From assembly GCA_964503475.1 (NCBI GenBank), contig CAZCZU010000004.1:29574-93573 (forward strand): 64,000 nucleotides of DNA, written 5' to 3'. Made by a program: the position numbers and the translations under genes. Shown here piece by piece: positions 26,477 through 37,421 of the stretch (position 1 is the first letter of the stretch; each line of letters begins with the position of its first letter). The notes beneath the pieces were generated by a model. It did not search any database and was not told where the DNA came from. It was given only the letters and a program-made list of their open reading frames with translations. The stretch is from CAZCZU01 sp964503475. Its GTDB lineage: Bacteria > Pseudomonadota > Zetaproteobacteria > Mariprofundales > Mariprofundaceae.

Positions 26477-27161
26477 AAAAGGACTGCACCGCAACGACCT
26501 CAAGGGGCTCGATGTGCTGTTTGCCATTGTGCTGCATCTGTTGGTCGTCGCCGTGATCGCCACGCTTGCCTGGTGGCAGAGCCGGCATGAGCCGGAACCG
26601 ATGAAGCGCATCGAGGTGCGCATGATCAGTGCCCAGCAACTGGCTGAAATGCAACATAAAAAGCCGGCTCATCCCAAGACGGCCCCCCGTCCGAAAAAGA
26701 AACCGATGCCGAAAGCGACACCGACGCCCAAGGCGAAATCGACCCCGAAGAGCAAGCCTGCGACAAGCGAACAGCCGTTCGACCCCTTCGCACCGGTCGA
26801 ATCGAGCAGCGATCGCACCGATGCCCCCGATACGGCCCCCAATCGCGATCTTGCCACCATCATGGAGCGCCAGCTCTCCACCCAGGAACTGGAGCGCTAC
26901 ATCGCCATGATGCAAGATGCCGTGCAGCGACACTGGAAGGTGCCGGCCGGGGTGAGTGAATCGACCCCCGATCCGCTGGTCGAGGTGGAACTGCACCCGG
27001 ATGGCAGGGTTGCCCGCATAACCATTATCGAATCCTCCGGCAACGATGCCCTGGACCGCACCCTGGTCGCTGCAATCCGGGCCGCAGCCCCGTTTCAGAT
27101 TCCACGCCAGCAGTTCGAAGCCTTCCGTATCAATCGCATCCGTTTTCATCCCTTGAAATGA
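26454..27161 (+). CDS. tolA: Tol-Pal system energy transducer TolA
   Basis: A 235-residue protein read from a TTG at 26454 inside tolR. One membrane span (about 20-42, LFAIVLHLLVVAVIATLAWW) is followed by a Lys/Pro-rich periplasmic region (PKTAPRPKKKPMPKATP), shorter than the long helix of enteric TolA. A TonB/TolA-like C-terminal domain follows (residues about 145-235, VQRHWKVPAG and VEVELHPDGRVARI). It links the TolQR motor to Pal and TolB. Confidence 0.88.
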   Translation: MSQSHSARKGLHRNDLKGLDVLFAIVLHLLVVAVIATLAWWQSRHEPEPMKRIEVRMISAQQLAEMQHKKPAHPKTAPRPKKKPMPKATPTPKAKSTPKSKPATSEQPFDPFAPVESSSDRTDAPDTAPNRDLATIMERQLSTQELERYIAMMQDAVQRHWKVPAGVSESTPDPLVEVELHPDGRVARITIIESSGNDALDRTLVAAIRAAAPFQIPRQQFEAFRINRIRFHPLK

Positions 27162-27186
27162 CACGCCAAGTCGCTAGAAACCGTGC

Positions 27187-28449
27187 ATGCGAAAATTACT
27201 GTTCCTGATCAGCCTGTTCGGCCTATCCCTCTCCGCCCAGGCGGTCGAATTCGAGATTTACCAGTCGGAGTACCGTCCCTTGCAACTGGCCCTGGTGATG
27301 GCCAGCGATGAAGCAAGCCAGGCCAGCGGACGCAACATCTCCTCCGTGGTACGCAACGATCTCACCAGCAGCCAGTCATTCAAGACACTTGATCCACTCA
27401 GCTTCATTCCCACCCCCGAAGAGACATTGAAACATGTCGATTATGCCGACTGGCGCATCATCGGTGCCAATAACCTGGTGGTGTGCAAACTCACCACGAT
27501 TGACACCGGCCTGCATGTCGAGGTGACCGTGTACGATCCCTTCCAGGCCAAGATGCTGGCCCGCAACGATTTCGATCGCCCGGCCGATCAGGCGCGCATG
27601 CTGGCCCACCTGGTCGCCAATTTCGTCTACAAGACCATCATCGGCGTCCCCGGCTGCTTCGACAGCCACATCCTCTTCGTGCAGAAACACGGTCGTGAGG
27701 CCGACCTGATGTACATGGATCAGGATGGCTACAATCTGCAGGCCGTCGGCCGCAACTTCACCCTGCTCCTGTCGCCCGACTGGTCGCCGGATGGCCGCTT
27801 CGTGGCCCTGAACACCTATGTCGGCAACCGCCCGCGCCTGGAGACCTTCGACCTTGCCACCGGTGCCCGCCACACCTTCGGCAGCTTCAAGGGGCTCAAC
27901 AGCACGCCCGAATATTCGCCGGATGGCCGCTACATCGCCGCCGCCCTCTCCTACACCGGCAACACCGAAATCCACATCTACGATGTGAAGAGCGGACAAT
28001 GGCGCCAGCTGACCCACAGTCCCGGCATCGATACGACACCGACCTGGTCGCCGGACGGCAAATGGATCGCCTTCACCAGCGATCGCACCGGTGAACCGCA
28101 GATTTTCCGCATCCCCTCCAAGGGCGGCAAGGCGGAACGCATCAGCCTGGCGGCCAACTACAACACCTCGCCGGCCTGGTCGCCGAACGGCGAGCGCATC
28201 GCCCTGATCACCAAAAAGAACTGGGAGTATGCCCTGGCCACCGTCCGCCCCGATGGCAGCGGACTGCGCTACCTGGTCACCGGCCAGCGCGTCGAGTCGC
28301 CGGCCTGGTCGCCGAACAGCCAGATGGTGCTCTACTCGGCCGAAGACAGCGGTATCCGGCGCGTTTACCGCATTCCGGCCTGGGGCGGACACTCCGAAGC
28401 GATCACCTCACCCAACATCGATGCATCCGATGCCGCATGGTCACGGTGA
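27187..28449 (+). CDS. tolB: Tol-Pal system periplasmic protein TolB
   Basis: A 420-residue protein with a Sec signal peptide (MRKLLFLISLFGLSLSAQA). The N-terminal domain is followed by a six-bladed beta-propeller, with repeated motifs such as DWSPDGRFVAL, EYSPDGRYIAA, TWSPDGKWIAF and AWSPNGERIAL. It binds Pal and TolA. Confidence 0.96.
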   Translation: MRKLLFLISLFGLSLSAQAVEFEIYQSEYRPLQLALVMASDEASQASGRNISSVVRNDLTSSQSFKTLDPLSFIPTPEETLKHVDYADWRIIGANNLVVCKLTTIDTGLHVEVTVYDPFQAKMLARNDFDRPADQARMLAHLVANFVYKTIIGVPGCFDSHILFVQKHGREADLMYMDQDGYNLQAVGRNFTLLLSPDWSPDGRFVALNTYVGNRPRLETFDLATGARHTFGSFKGLNSTPEYSPDGRYIAAALSYTGNTEIHIYDVKSGQWRQLTHSPGIDTTPTWSPDGKWIAFTSDRTGEPQIFRIPSKGGKAERISLAANYNTSPAWSPNGERIALITKKNWEYALATVRPDGSGLRYLVTGQRVESPAWSPNSQMVLYSAEDSGIRRVYRIPAWGGHSEAITSPNIDASDAAWSR

Positions 28450-28549
28450 CCGCGATCACCGCCAATCAGCGCGGACTAGACAGCGTTAAGTCTTTGGTGT
28501 TCAATTGTCGAAGTCTGTTTTTAATCCATACCGAGGAGGGTATTCCACG

Positions 28550-29023
28550 ATGAACCAGCGTTATTCCAAATTGATGATTATTGGCGTTGCCGCAGCAGCT
28601 CTGCTGTTTGCCGGCTGTGCCAAGCAAGAGGTCGCATCGACCACCGAGACCCCGCAGCAGCAGACTGCTCCGGTCAAGACCATGGCTGCCAAGCCGGCCA
28701 CCAACGCCGTCTACTTCGCTTTTGACAAGTCCAACCTGGACTCCGCCTCGCGTGCCGTACTGGATGGCTACGCTGCCTACCTGAACGACCACGGTGCGGT
28801 CAGCATCACCATCGAGGGCAACTGTGACGAGCGCGGCAGCCGCGAGTACAACCTGGCACTGGGCCAGCGTCGTGCCGACAGCGTCAAGTCCTACCTGGTT
28901 GATCATGGCGTATCTTCCAATCGCATCGACACCGTTTCATTCGGTGAAGAGCGTCCGGTCTGCACGGGCAGCGGTGAAGCCTGCTGGGCTCAGAACCGTC
29001 GTGCGGACATTGTCAGCCGTTAA
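28550..29023 (+). CDS. pal: peptidoglycan-associated lipoprotein Pal
   Basis: A 157-residue outer-membrane lipoprotein. The start at 28550 has GAGGAGGG upstream. The lipobox is LFAGC near residue 22. The OmpA-like peptidoglycan-binding domain shows VYFAFDKSNLDSASR, GNCDERGSREYNLALGQRRA and ERPVCTGSGEACWAQNRRAD. A strong hairpin lies shortly after the stop. Confidence 0.96.
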   Translation: MNQRYSKLMIIGVAAAALLFAGCAKQEVASTTETPQQQTAPVKTMAAKPATNAVYFAFDKSNLDSASRAVLDGYAAYLNDHGAVSITIEGNCDERGSREYNLALGQRRADSVKSYLVDHGVSSNRIDTVSFGEERPVCTGSGEACWAQNRRADIVSR

Positions 29024-29831
29024 GACTGACTCTCTGTTCTCCTTGCAGCGGCCACCGGTTTTTCCGGTGGCCGCTCTTTTGCTGCTGCTCACACTTTCCG
29101 GCTGTGCCGTACAGCAACAGGATGGCTGGCAGGAGGATCGTGATCTGGTGATGAAGTCACTGGAAGATGCCCACCTGAAAGCAGCCAAGCTGGAAACGCG
29201 CGTCAACCAGCTCGACCAGAGGGTACTCGAACTCCAGAAAACGGTCCTGCAGCAGCAATCCCAGATCGAAGCGCTGACAGCCGGACAACTGGCCCGCAAA
29301 CTGCAGTACCATAAACCCGCCACACAGGCGAAAACGGCGCAATCGACGCAAGATTCGCAGGCGCTGGCCAAAGAGCTGGATCGAATCGCCGGCAATATCG
29401 ACTCCACCATCAAAACCGAGAAGGGTGCCACCACCACAGCCCCGAACGATGAGCGCGACACCTATACGGCAGCCTACCTGGCCTATAAAAGCAACAAGTT
29501 CGACGAATCGATCAGCACCTTCCGCGCCCTGTTGGGCAAGTATCCCGACGGCGAATACTCCGACCAGGCCTACTACTGGCTGGGCGAAGCCCTGCTGGCC
29601 AAACACAAGACCAGGGAAGCGGCCAGGGCATTCGATACGGTGGCGATGAAATTCCCGGACAGCGGCAAGCATGCCATGGCCCTGCTGCGTCTGGCGAATG
29701 CCTATACGGAGCTGAAACGCAGAGGCGATGCCCGCGCCGCCCTGCAGCGCCTGATGCGCGAACACCCGGACTCACCGGCTGCAGAGCAGGCAGCCATTCT
29801 GCTCAGACAATCGACGGAGAGATCAAAATAA
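29010..29831 (+). CDS. cpoB: Tol-Pal-associated cell division coordinator CpoB (YbgF)
   Basis: About 273 residues. There is no ATG start. I place it at TTG 29010, overlapping pal; TTG 29043 or GTG 29068 are alternatives. A hydrophobic signal with lipobox LSGC (FPVAALLLLLTLSGC) leads into a coiled-coil (residues about 40-85, LETRVNQLDQRVLELQK) and C-terminal TPR repeats (YLAYKSNKFDESISTFRALL). Family members tie Tol-Pal to peptidoglycan synthesis. Here it looks like a lipoprotein, whereas E. coli CpoB is soluble. Confidence 0.82.
   Translation: MSAVKTDSLFSLQRPPVFPVAALLLLLTLSGCAVQQQDGWQEDRDLVMKSLEDAHLKAAKLETRVNQLDQRVLELQKTVLQQQSQIEALTAGQLARKLQYHKPATQAKTAQSTQDSQALAKELDRIAGNIDSTIKTEKGATTTAPNDERDTYTAAYLAYKSNKFDESISTFRALLGKYPDGEYSDQAYYWLGEALLAKHKTREAARAFDTVAMKFPDSGKHAMALLRLANAYTELKRRGDARAALQRLMREHPDSPAAEQAAILLRQSTERSK
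29047..29080 (+). terminator. hairpin after pal, inside the start of cpoB
   Basis: A perfect 12-bp stem (AGCGGCCACCGG/CCGGTGGCCGCT) with a five-T loop is followed by CTTTT. It resembles an intrinsic terminator after pal, but it lies in the first codons of cpoB. It may attenuate cpoB-queE-queC relative to tol-pal or stabilise the pal mRNA end. Confidence 0.55.
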
Positions 29832-30496
29832 CCTCGCACCCGGCCCTATCCATCCGCGTTCACGAAATCTATGCCAGTATCCAGGGTGAAAGCACACTGG
29901 CCGGCACGCCATGTACCTTCGTGCGCCTGGCCGGCTGCCCGCTGCGCTGCCACTACTGCGATACCCCGCAGGCGATTCCTGCCGACTCCGGCGAAGAGAT
30001 GCCCATCCATGAGGTGATCGAGGCGGTACGCAAGTTCGGTCATCCGATGGTACTGGTCACCGGAGGCGAGCCGCTGGCCCAGCGCAACTGCATTGCCCTG
30101 CTGGAGGCGCTGCTGAAGAGTGTCCAGACAGTCCAGCTCGAAACCGCCGGCGCCTACGATATCAGCCGGGTTCCGGCAGGCGTGCATCGCATCGTCGACA
30201 TCAAAACACCGGCCAGCGGCGAAAGCCGGCGCAACCGCTGGCACAATCTGTCGCAACTGAATGAGCGCGATGAGATCAAGATCGTTGTTGCCGATCGCGA
30301 GGACTACGAATGGGTGCGCGACACCATTCATGAGCATCAGCTTGGTGACAGCCCGGCGACCCTGCTTCTCTCCCCAGCCTGGGGCAGCATGGACCCGGCG
30401 GCCCTGTGTGCATGGATGCTTGAGGATCACCTGCCGGCACGCATGCAGCTGCAGCTGCACAAATATATCTGGGGCGCGGAGGCTACGGGCGTATGA
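29828..30496 (+). CDS. queE: 7-carboxy-7-deazaguanine synthase
   Basis: A radical-SAM enzyme of the queuosine pathway, about 222 residues. Conserved N-terminal sequence (RVHEIYASIQGESTLAGTP) lies upstream of the first GTG (29921), so the true start is earlier. The only candidate with a ribosome-binding site is ATA at 29828, which overlaps the cpoB stop and sits 6 nt after GGAGAG. The cluster motif is CPLRCHYC (C-x3-C-x2-C), followed by GGEPLAQ. queC follows with a 4-nt overlap. Confidence 0.85.
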   Translation: MTSHPALSIRVHEIYASIQGESTLAGTPCTFVRLAGCPLRCHYCDTPQAIPADSGEEMPIHEVIEAVRKFGHPMVLVTGGEPLAQRNCIALLEALLKSVQTVQLETAGAYDISRVPAGVHRIVDIKTPASGESRRNRWHNLSQLNERDEIKIVVADREDYEWVRDTIHEHQLGDSPATLLLSPAWGSMDPAALCAWMLEDHLPARMQLQLHKYIWGAEATGV

Positions 30497-31170
30497 AGCA
30501 TGCAGTGGTACTGCTTTCAGGCGGACTCGATTCCAGCACGGCACTGGCCTGGGCCGTGCGCGAACAGGGCTGGCAATGCCATACCCTCGCCTTCGACTAT
30601 GGCCAGCGCCATCGCGTGGAGCTGGATGCGGCAGCCCGGGTTGCCCGGTCGATGGGCGTGAGCGACCACCGTGTCATTCGTGTCGACCTGAATGTTATTG
30701 GCGGTTCGGCCCTGACAGCCGATATCGATGTACCGAAGGACAGTCATGACGACGGAAGCATCCCCATCACCTATGTGCCGGCCCGCAACCTCGTCTTTCT
30801 CTCTCTGGCCGCAGGCTTTGCCGAGACGGTACAGGCCGACCGCCTGGTGATCGGAGCCAATGTCGTCGACTATTCGGGTTATCCCGACTGTCGCCCCGAA
30901 TTTCTGGAAGCCTTTGCCCGGGCGGCGACACTCGGTACCAAAGCCGGAAGCGAGGGGCAGGCGCTCAAAATCGAAGCGCCGTTACTGCAACTGGACAAGT
31001 CGGAGATCATCGAACTGGGGCTGCGCCTTGGCCTCGACTACGGACTCACCCGCTCCTGCTACGACCCGCTGCCGGACGGCAGTCCCTGCGGTCACTGCGA
31101 CTCCTGCCACTACCGCCGCCAGGGTTTCGCCCGCCTTGGGAAAGAGGACCCTCTGCCCTACCGGGCGTAG
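30493..31170 (+). CDS. queC: 7-cyano-7-deazaguanine synthase
   Basis: A 225-residue ATP-dependent enzyme making preQ0 for queuosine. The PP-loop is LLSGGLDSSTALAWA; the conserved YVPARNLVFLSLA follows, and zinc ligands lie in CYDPLPDGSPCGHCDSC near the C-terminus. It ends the tol-pal-queE-queC run. Confidence 0.95.
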   Translation: MKHAVVLLSGGLDSSTALAWAVREQGWQCHTLAFDYGQRHRVELDAAARVARSMGVSDHRVIRVDLNVIGGSALTADIDVPKDSHDDGSIPITYVPARNLVFLSLAAGFAETVQADRLVIGANVVDYSGYPDCRPEFLEAFARAATLGTKAGSEGQALKIEAPLLQLDKSEIIELGLRLGLDYGLTRSCYDPLPDGSPCGHCDSCHYRRQGFARLGKEDPLPYRA

Positions 31171-31226
31171 TTCCCGCTGCTTTGCGGCCATCACCGGAAA
31201 ATGCTAACGTCTCACGGCAGCGGAGG

Positions 31227-32222
31227 ATGACAAAGCATGATACGAAATGGAGTGGTATGCCGCTAATGCAGTTGCTCGTTGTACTTGTCGCCCTCTGTTC
31301 ATTCATTGCCACCCCGGCCCATGCCGACGATGCGCTGTCGCAATGGCAACTGCCTCCCTCTCCTTCCACCGCCAGCAAGGCAGAGATCGAGCTGGGTAAA
31401 AAACTGTTCTTCGATCCGCGACTGTTCGGCGAATCCTCACACTCCTGTGCCAGTTGCCACCACCCCGGCCTGAACTGGAGTGATCCGGTTCCCATTCAGC
31501 GGCGTCAGGGGTACCTGATGACCCGGCAGACGCCCAGTCTGATTAACACTGTTTATTACAAACGTTTTTTCTGGGACGGGCGCTCGGAAACGCTTGTCGG
31601 CGCCATTGAGCAGCACATGAAAGAGCTGGCTGCCACAGCAGGCGAAACCACATCTCTTCCAGCTGTTTACGGCCCGCTTTTCAAGCAGGCGTTCGATTCC
31701 GAGACCAAAACCCCGCCCTTCATCGCCAAGGCGCTGGCCGCTTTTATCGGCACCCTGACTGTTCATGACACGGCCTTTGATCGCTGGATTGCAGGCGATC
31801 GCAAGGCCCTCTCGGCCTCGGCCCGCAAGGGCTTTGCCCTTTTTACCGGCAAGGCAAACTGCGTCCAGTGCCATACGCCGCCCCTGTTCAGCGACTCGAA
31901 GGTGCACAACATCGGCCTGAACACCATGGATCCCGGCTTTTATGAAGTCACCGGGCGCCCCGAACACCGCAACAGTTTCCGCACCCCTCAACTGCGCCAG
32001 GTGGCCGGCACGCCGCCCTACATGCACAACGGCTCGCTGCTGAAGCTGCGCCATGTCATCGACTACTATAACCGCGGCGGTGATCGGCGCAGCGACAATA
32101 ACGAACTGCGTGAACTGAATCTCAGTGATGATGAAAAGGCAGAGCTGGTTGATTTCCTGGAGTCGCTCTCGGGCAGTTCACCCACGGTGACCGTGCCGCA
32201 ACTGCCGCCGAATCGTTACTGA
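31227..32222 (+). CDS. di-haem cytochrome c peroxidase (MauG/CcpA family)
   Basis: A periplasmic protein of about 331 residues with a signal sequence (LLVVLVALCSFIATPAHA). Haem-binding motifs CASCH and CVQCH are separated by about 140 residues. RFFWDGRSETL and PYMHNGSLLKLRHVIDYYN are typical of bacterial di-haem peroxidases. The start is uncertain: 31227 leaves almost no spacing to GGAGG, and ATG 31257 has GGAG at a better distance. It would reduce hydrogen peroxide using c-type cytochromes. It overlaps tsaE tail to tail. Confidence 0.88.
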   Translation: MTKHDTKWSGMPLMQLLVVLVALCSFIATPAHADDALSQWQLPPSPSTASKAEIELGKKLFFDPRLFGESSHSCASCHHPGLNWSDPVPIQRRQGYLMTRQTPSLINTVYYKRFFWDGRSETLVGAIEQHMKELAATAGETTSLPAVYGPLFKQAFDSETKTPPFIAKALAAFIGTLTVHDTAFDRWIAGDRKALSASARKGFALFTGKANCVQCHTPPLFSDSKVHNIGLNTMDPGFYEVTGRPEHRNSFRTPQLRQVAGTPPYMHNGSLLKLRHVIDYYNRGGDRRSDNNELRELNLSDDEKAELVDFLESLSGSSPTVTVPQLPPNRY

Positions 32223-32644
32223 TCCGGCCCTGACACCGTAAGCCTGCGCGCCTGCGGATCATCCGCAACAACCTCAAGCTGCAGGCGCCATGCCTGGGCT
32301 GGTAACAGGCTTGGCGCCCGTTCCGGCCACTCGATCAGGGCAATCCAGGGGGCTGCGAAATAGTCGCGCACGCCCAGCATCTCGATTTCGTCGCTATCTT
32401 CCAGGCGGTACCAGTCCATATGGGCGACTTCGCAGCCTGCCCCCTTGTAGGTCTGGATAATGGCAAAGGTCGGGCTGGGCATCGCCGAATCGGTCACCCC
32501 CAGAGCCCGCATCAGGGCACGGGCCAGCACACTCTTGCCCGCCCCCAGCTCGCCCGAAAGGGTCACCACATCACCCGGCTTGAGCCGCCCGGAAAATCGG
32601 GCGGCCCAGTCGCAGGTTTCGGCTTCGTTACGAAAAAGAATCAA
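32216..32644 (-). CDS. tsaE: tRNA threonylcarbamoyladenosine biosynthesis ATPase TsaE
   Basis: A 142-residue P-loop ATPase required for the t6A modification of tRNAs. Walker A LSGELGAGKSVLARALMRAL, the conserved SPTFAIIQTY and HMDWYRLED are diagnostic. It lies after a CBS-domain gene and is convergent with the peroxidase gene. Confidence 0.94.
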   Translation of the reverse strand: MILFRNEAETCDWAARFSGRLKPGDVVTLSGELGAGKSVLARALMRALGVTDSAMPSPTFAIIQTYKGAGCEVAHMDWYRLEDSDEIEMLGVRDYFAAPWIALIEWPERAPSLLPAQAWRLQLEVVADDPQARRLTVSGPDQ

Positions 32645-32668
32645 ACAGGGATCAGTGCCAAGGGAAAG

Positions 32669-33124
32669 TCAGTGCAGTCGTCCGGTCAGCGCCTTGATCA
32701 CATCATGACGCGAGATCAGGCCAACCACGCTGTCGCCATCCAGTACCGGCAGGTGATGCATCTCCGCATCACTCATCAGCGAGGCGATCTCGGAGAGATC
32801 CGTATCGACAGTAACGGTTTGGACATCATGAGCCATCAGGTCTTCGGCCACCAGAGCCTGCAGACGCGACAGTTCCTGCTCGAAGCGCCCTTCGCCCAAC
32901 GGAATCACCATGTCGAACACGGCAATCGCCGTCGGCATGTGCAGTTTCCCCTGCTGATCGATCAGGTCACTCTCGGTGATCACGCCCATAAGACGTTTCT
33001 CTTCGTCCACCACGATCAGACCACTGAGATTCTCGTCGGCAAAGCGGGCCGCAATCTCACGCAACGGCGTACCGAGTTCGCAATAGGGCGGCTCACTGTT
33101 CATTACATCCCTGGCTGTGGTCAT
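32669..33124 (-). CDS. tandem CBS-domain protein
   Basis: A 151-residue protein made of two CBS domains: residues 4-60 (PLREIAARFADENLSGLIVV, GVITESDLI) and 95-150 (LSEIASLMSDAEMHHLPVL, GLISRHDVI). Such stand-alone pairs bind adenine nucleotides and regulate partners. It lies 57 nt after thiC. The partner is unknown. Confidence 0.85.
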   Translation of the reverse strand: MTTARDVMNSEPPYCELGTPLREIAARFADENLSGLIVVDEEKRLMGVITESDLIDQQGKLHMPTAIAVFDMVIPLGEGRFEQELSRLQALVAEDLMAHDVQTVTVDTDLSEIASLMSDAEMHHLPVLDGDSVVGLISRHDVIKALTGRLH

Positions 33125-33181
33125 AAGGGCTCCTCTTCCTGATTCGCTTCTGTTACAAGTATAGACGGATTGTCGGCAATC

Positions 33182-35041
<1,860 letters not shown>

Positions 35042-35168
35042 GCTGCCTCCGTCACAATTGGGCGGCCAACTATACCCGAGCGACCCGGTCAGTTATAGGG
35101 GGTGTGCCGGATAGGGTTATTGATACACACTGTCCATCCCCCCTGCCCTCCTCTACAGTACGGAGCCC

Positions 35169-36152
35169 ATGAAACAGTACGCGCTGAAACGTCTGGCCGG
35201 CATGATTCCGCTGCTGCTCGGCATCACGATTATCTCGTTCGGTATGATGCACCTGGCACCGGGCGATCCGTCCGTGATCGGCCAGGAGTTCAACCCCAAG
35301 GTTTCAGCCCAGGACATTGAGCGCCTGCGCGCCTTCTACGGCCTCGACAAGCCGCTCTACGTCCAGTACTGGGACTGGCTAAGCCGCCTGGTTGTGCTCG
35401 ATTTCGGCCAATCCTTCTCCTCCGATCACCGGCCCGTGCTCGACAAGATTGTAGAGCGCATTCCGGTCACCTTGTGGATCAACGTGTTGGCCATGCTGTT
35501 GATCCTCGTCGTCGCCATTCCGATCGGTATCGCCTCGGCCGTGCGCCAGGATTCGTGGTTTGACCGTTCCATGACGGTGCTGGTCTTTATCGGCTTTGCC
35601 ATCCCCTCTTTCTGGCTCGGCCTGCTGCTGATGATCGGGCTGGGGGTGAACCTGAACTGGCTGCCGATCTCCGGCATCCACAACTACGACTGGCACCAGA
35701 TGGGCTTCTGGGAACAGCAGCTCGACCTGGCCAAGCACCTGTTGTTACCGGTCTTTGTCTCGGCCATCGGGGGACTTGCCGGCATGAGCCGCTTCATGCG
35801 TTCCGGCATGCTGGAGGTGATCCGGGCCGACTACATCACCACGGCCCGCGCCATGGGCATCCCCGAAGGCAAAATCCGTTATCGTCTGGCCCTGAAAAAT
35901 GCCCTTCTTCCCATCATCACCCTGCTCGGTCTCTCGATCCCGGGCCTGATCGGCGGCTCGGTCATCGTCGAACAGCTCTTCTCCATTCCCGGCATGGGCC
36001 TGCTCTTTTACGACGCAGTCCTTTCTCGCGATTACCCGCTGGTCATGGGCATCACCGTCATTGGTGCCGTGCTGACCCTGCTCGGTAATCTGATCGCCGA
36101 TCTCGCCTATGCCTGGGCCGATCCGCGCATTCGCCATGGCGGAGGCCGATGA
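35169..36152 (+). CDS. peptide ABC transporter permease, DppB/OppB type
   Basis: A 327-residue inner-membrane permease with about six spans. The N-terminal LLLGITIISFGMMHLAPGDP and the cytoplasmic EAA-like loop YITTARAMGIPEGKIRYRLALKNALLP are typical. It is followed by its DppC-type partner with a 4-nt overlap. No ATPase gene is next to it; the solute-binding gene at 15515 is a possible partner. Confidence 0.9.
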   Translation: MKQYALKRLAGMIPLLLGITIISFGMMHLAPGDPSVIGQEFNPKVSAQDIERLRAFYGLDKPLYVQYWDWLSRLVVLDFGQSFSSDHRPVLDKIVERIPVTLWINVLAMLLILVVAIPIGIASAVRQDSWFDRSMTVLVFIGFAIPSFWLGLLLMIGLGVNLNWLPISGIHNYDWHQMGFWEQQLDLAKHLLLPVFVSAIGGLAGMSRFMRSGMLEVIRADYITTARAMGIPEGKIRYRLALKNALLPIITLLGLSIPGLIGGSVIVEQLFSIPGMGLLFYDAVLSRDYPLVMGITVIGAVLTLLGNLIADLAYAWADPRIRHGGGR

Positions 36153-36958
36153 TGCGTCATCCCCTGATGATCACCGGCCTGCTCATCGTCGTAAGCGTCG
36201 CACTGCTGGCGCTGTTGGCCCCGTGGATCGCCCCGTACAGCCCGGAGACCATCAATGTGAAGGCGATTCTGCTGCCACCATCGTGGGAGCACTGGTGCGG
36301 CACCGACACACTGGGGCGGGATGTCTTTTCACGCATGCTCTATGGTGCCCGTGTCTCGCTGGCCGTCGGCTTTGTCGCCGTGGGTATCGCCGTATTGATC
36401 GGCGTTATGCTGGGGGCACTGGCAGGCTATGGCGGCGGGCGCACCGATGCGATGATCATGCGCGCCACCGATATGGTGCTCTGTTTCCCCACCTTCTTCC
36501 TGATCCTGGCCGTCATCGCCTTTCTGGAGCCGTCGATCTGGAACATCATGATCGTCATCGGCCTCACCTCCTGGATGGGCGTGGCGCGCCTGGTCCGGGC
36601 GGAACTCCTGAGCCTGAAGCAGCGGGAATTTGTCATGGCCGCCCGGGGACTGGGTGTCTCGCCCCTGCGTATTGTGACGCGCTACCTGCTGCCCAATGCC
36701 ATGGGGCCAATCCTGGTCTCGGCGGTGCTCGGTGTAGCGGGTGCCGTCTTGGTCGAATCCGGCCTCTCGTTCCTCGGTCTTGGCGTACAGCCGCCCGACG
36801 CATCCTGGGGCAATATTCTCACCGAAGGTAAAAACAACATCGAGATCGGCTGGTGGCTCTCCCTCTTCCCGGGTCTGGCCATTCTGATCACGGTGTTGGG
36901 ATACAACCTGCTGGGCGAGGGTTTACGCGATATCTTTGATCCGAAGCTGAAACGATAA
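36149..36958 (+). CDS. peptide ABC transporter permease, DppC/OppC type
   Basis: A 269-residue membrane permease. HWCGTDTLGRDVFSRMLYGARVSL at the N-terminal end and FVMAARGLGVSPLRIVTRYLLPNAM (EAA loop) identify the family. It pairs with the preceding permease. tadA follows after 1 nt. Confidence 0.92.
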   Translation: MMRHPLMITGLLIVVSVALLALLAPWIAPYSPETINVKAILLPPSWEHWCGTDTLGRDVFSRMLYGARVSLAVGFVAVGIAVLIGVMLGALAGYGGGRTDAMIMRATDMVLCFPTFFLILAVIAFLEPSIWNIMIVIGLTSWMGVARLVRAELLSLKQREFVMAARGLGVSPLRIVTRYLLPNAMGPILVSAVLGVAGAVLVESGLSFLGLGVQPPDASWGNILTEGKNNIEIGWWLSLFPGLAILITVLGYNLLGEGLRDIFDPKLKR

Positions 36959-36959
36959 G

Positions 36960-37418
36960 ATGAGCAACGACAAACACTACATGAAGGTGGCGCTGCAACA
37001 GGCTGAAATTGCGGCAGAAAAGGGTGAGGTTCCGGTGGGTGCCGTACTGGTCACAGACGATGGGCAGGTGTTTACCGCCCACAATGCCCCCATCTCATTA
37101 CACGATGCCTCAGCCCACGCTGAGATGCGCGCCATCCGCGCCACCTGCCAGGCGGTCGGTAACTACCGACTCACCGGCAGCACCCTCTACGTGACCCTTG
37201 AACCCTGCACGATGTGCGCCGGCGCCATTGTCCATGCCCGCATCGGGCGGGTCGTTTATGGCGCCTCCGATCCCAAAACCGGCGCCGTCGATTCGCTCTA
37301 CCACATCCTCGCGGACGAGCGCCTCAATCATCAGCCTCAGGTCACGGCCGGCGTCATGGCTGATGACTGCGGTGCATTATTGAAGCGCTTCTTTCGCCAG
37401 CGTCGCAAGCAGCGCTAA
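36960..37418 (+). CDS. tadA: tRNA-specific adenosine deaminase
   Basis: A 152-residue zinc enzyme converting the wobble adenosine of tRNA-Arg to inosine. The HAE motif (ASAHAEMRAI) and PCTMCAGAI supply the zinc ligands and catalytic Glu. It follows the permease genes without a gap and converges on the cupin gene. Confidence 0.95.
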   Translation: MSNDKHYMKVALQQAEIAAEKGEVPVGAVLVTDDGQVFTAHNAPISLHDASAHAEMRAIRATCQAVGNYRLTGSTLYVTLEPCTMCAGAIVHARIGRVVYGASDPKTGAVDSLYHILADERLNHQPQVTAGVMADDCGALLKRFFRQRRKQR

Positions 37419-37421
37419 GCT

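Noticed and set aside
35042..35168. Possible TPP riboswitch upstream of thiC
   Set aside because: Neither strand contains the CTGAGA and ACCTGATC signature elements, and the spacer is too short after allowing for the divergent permease promoter.
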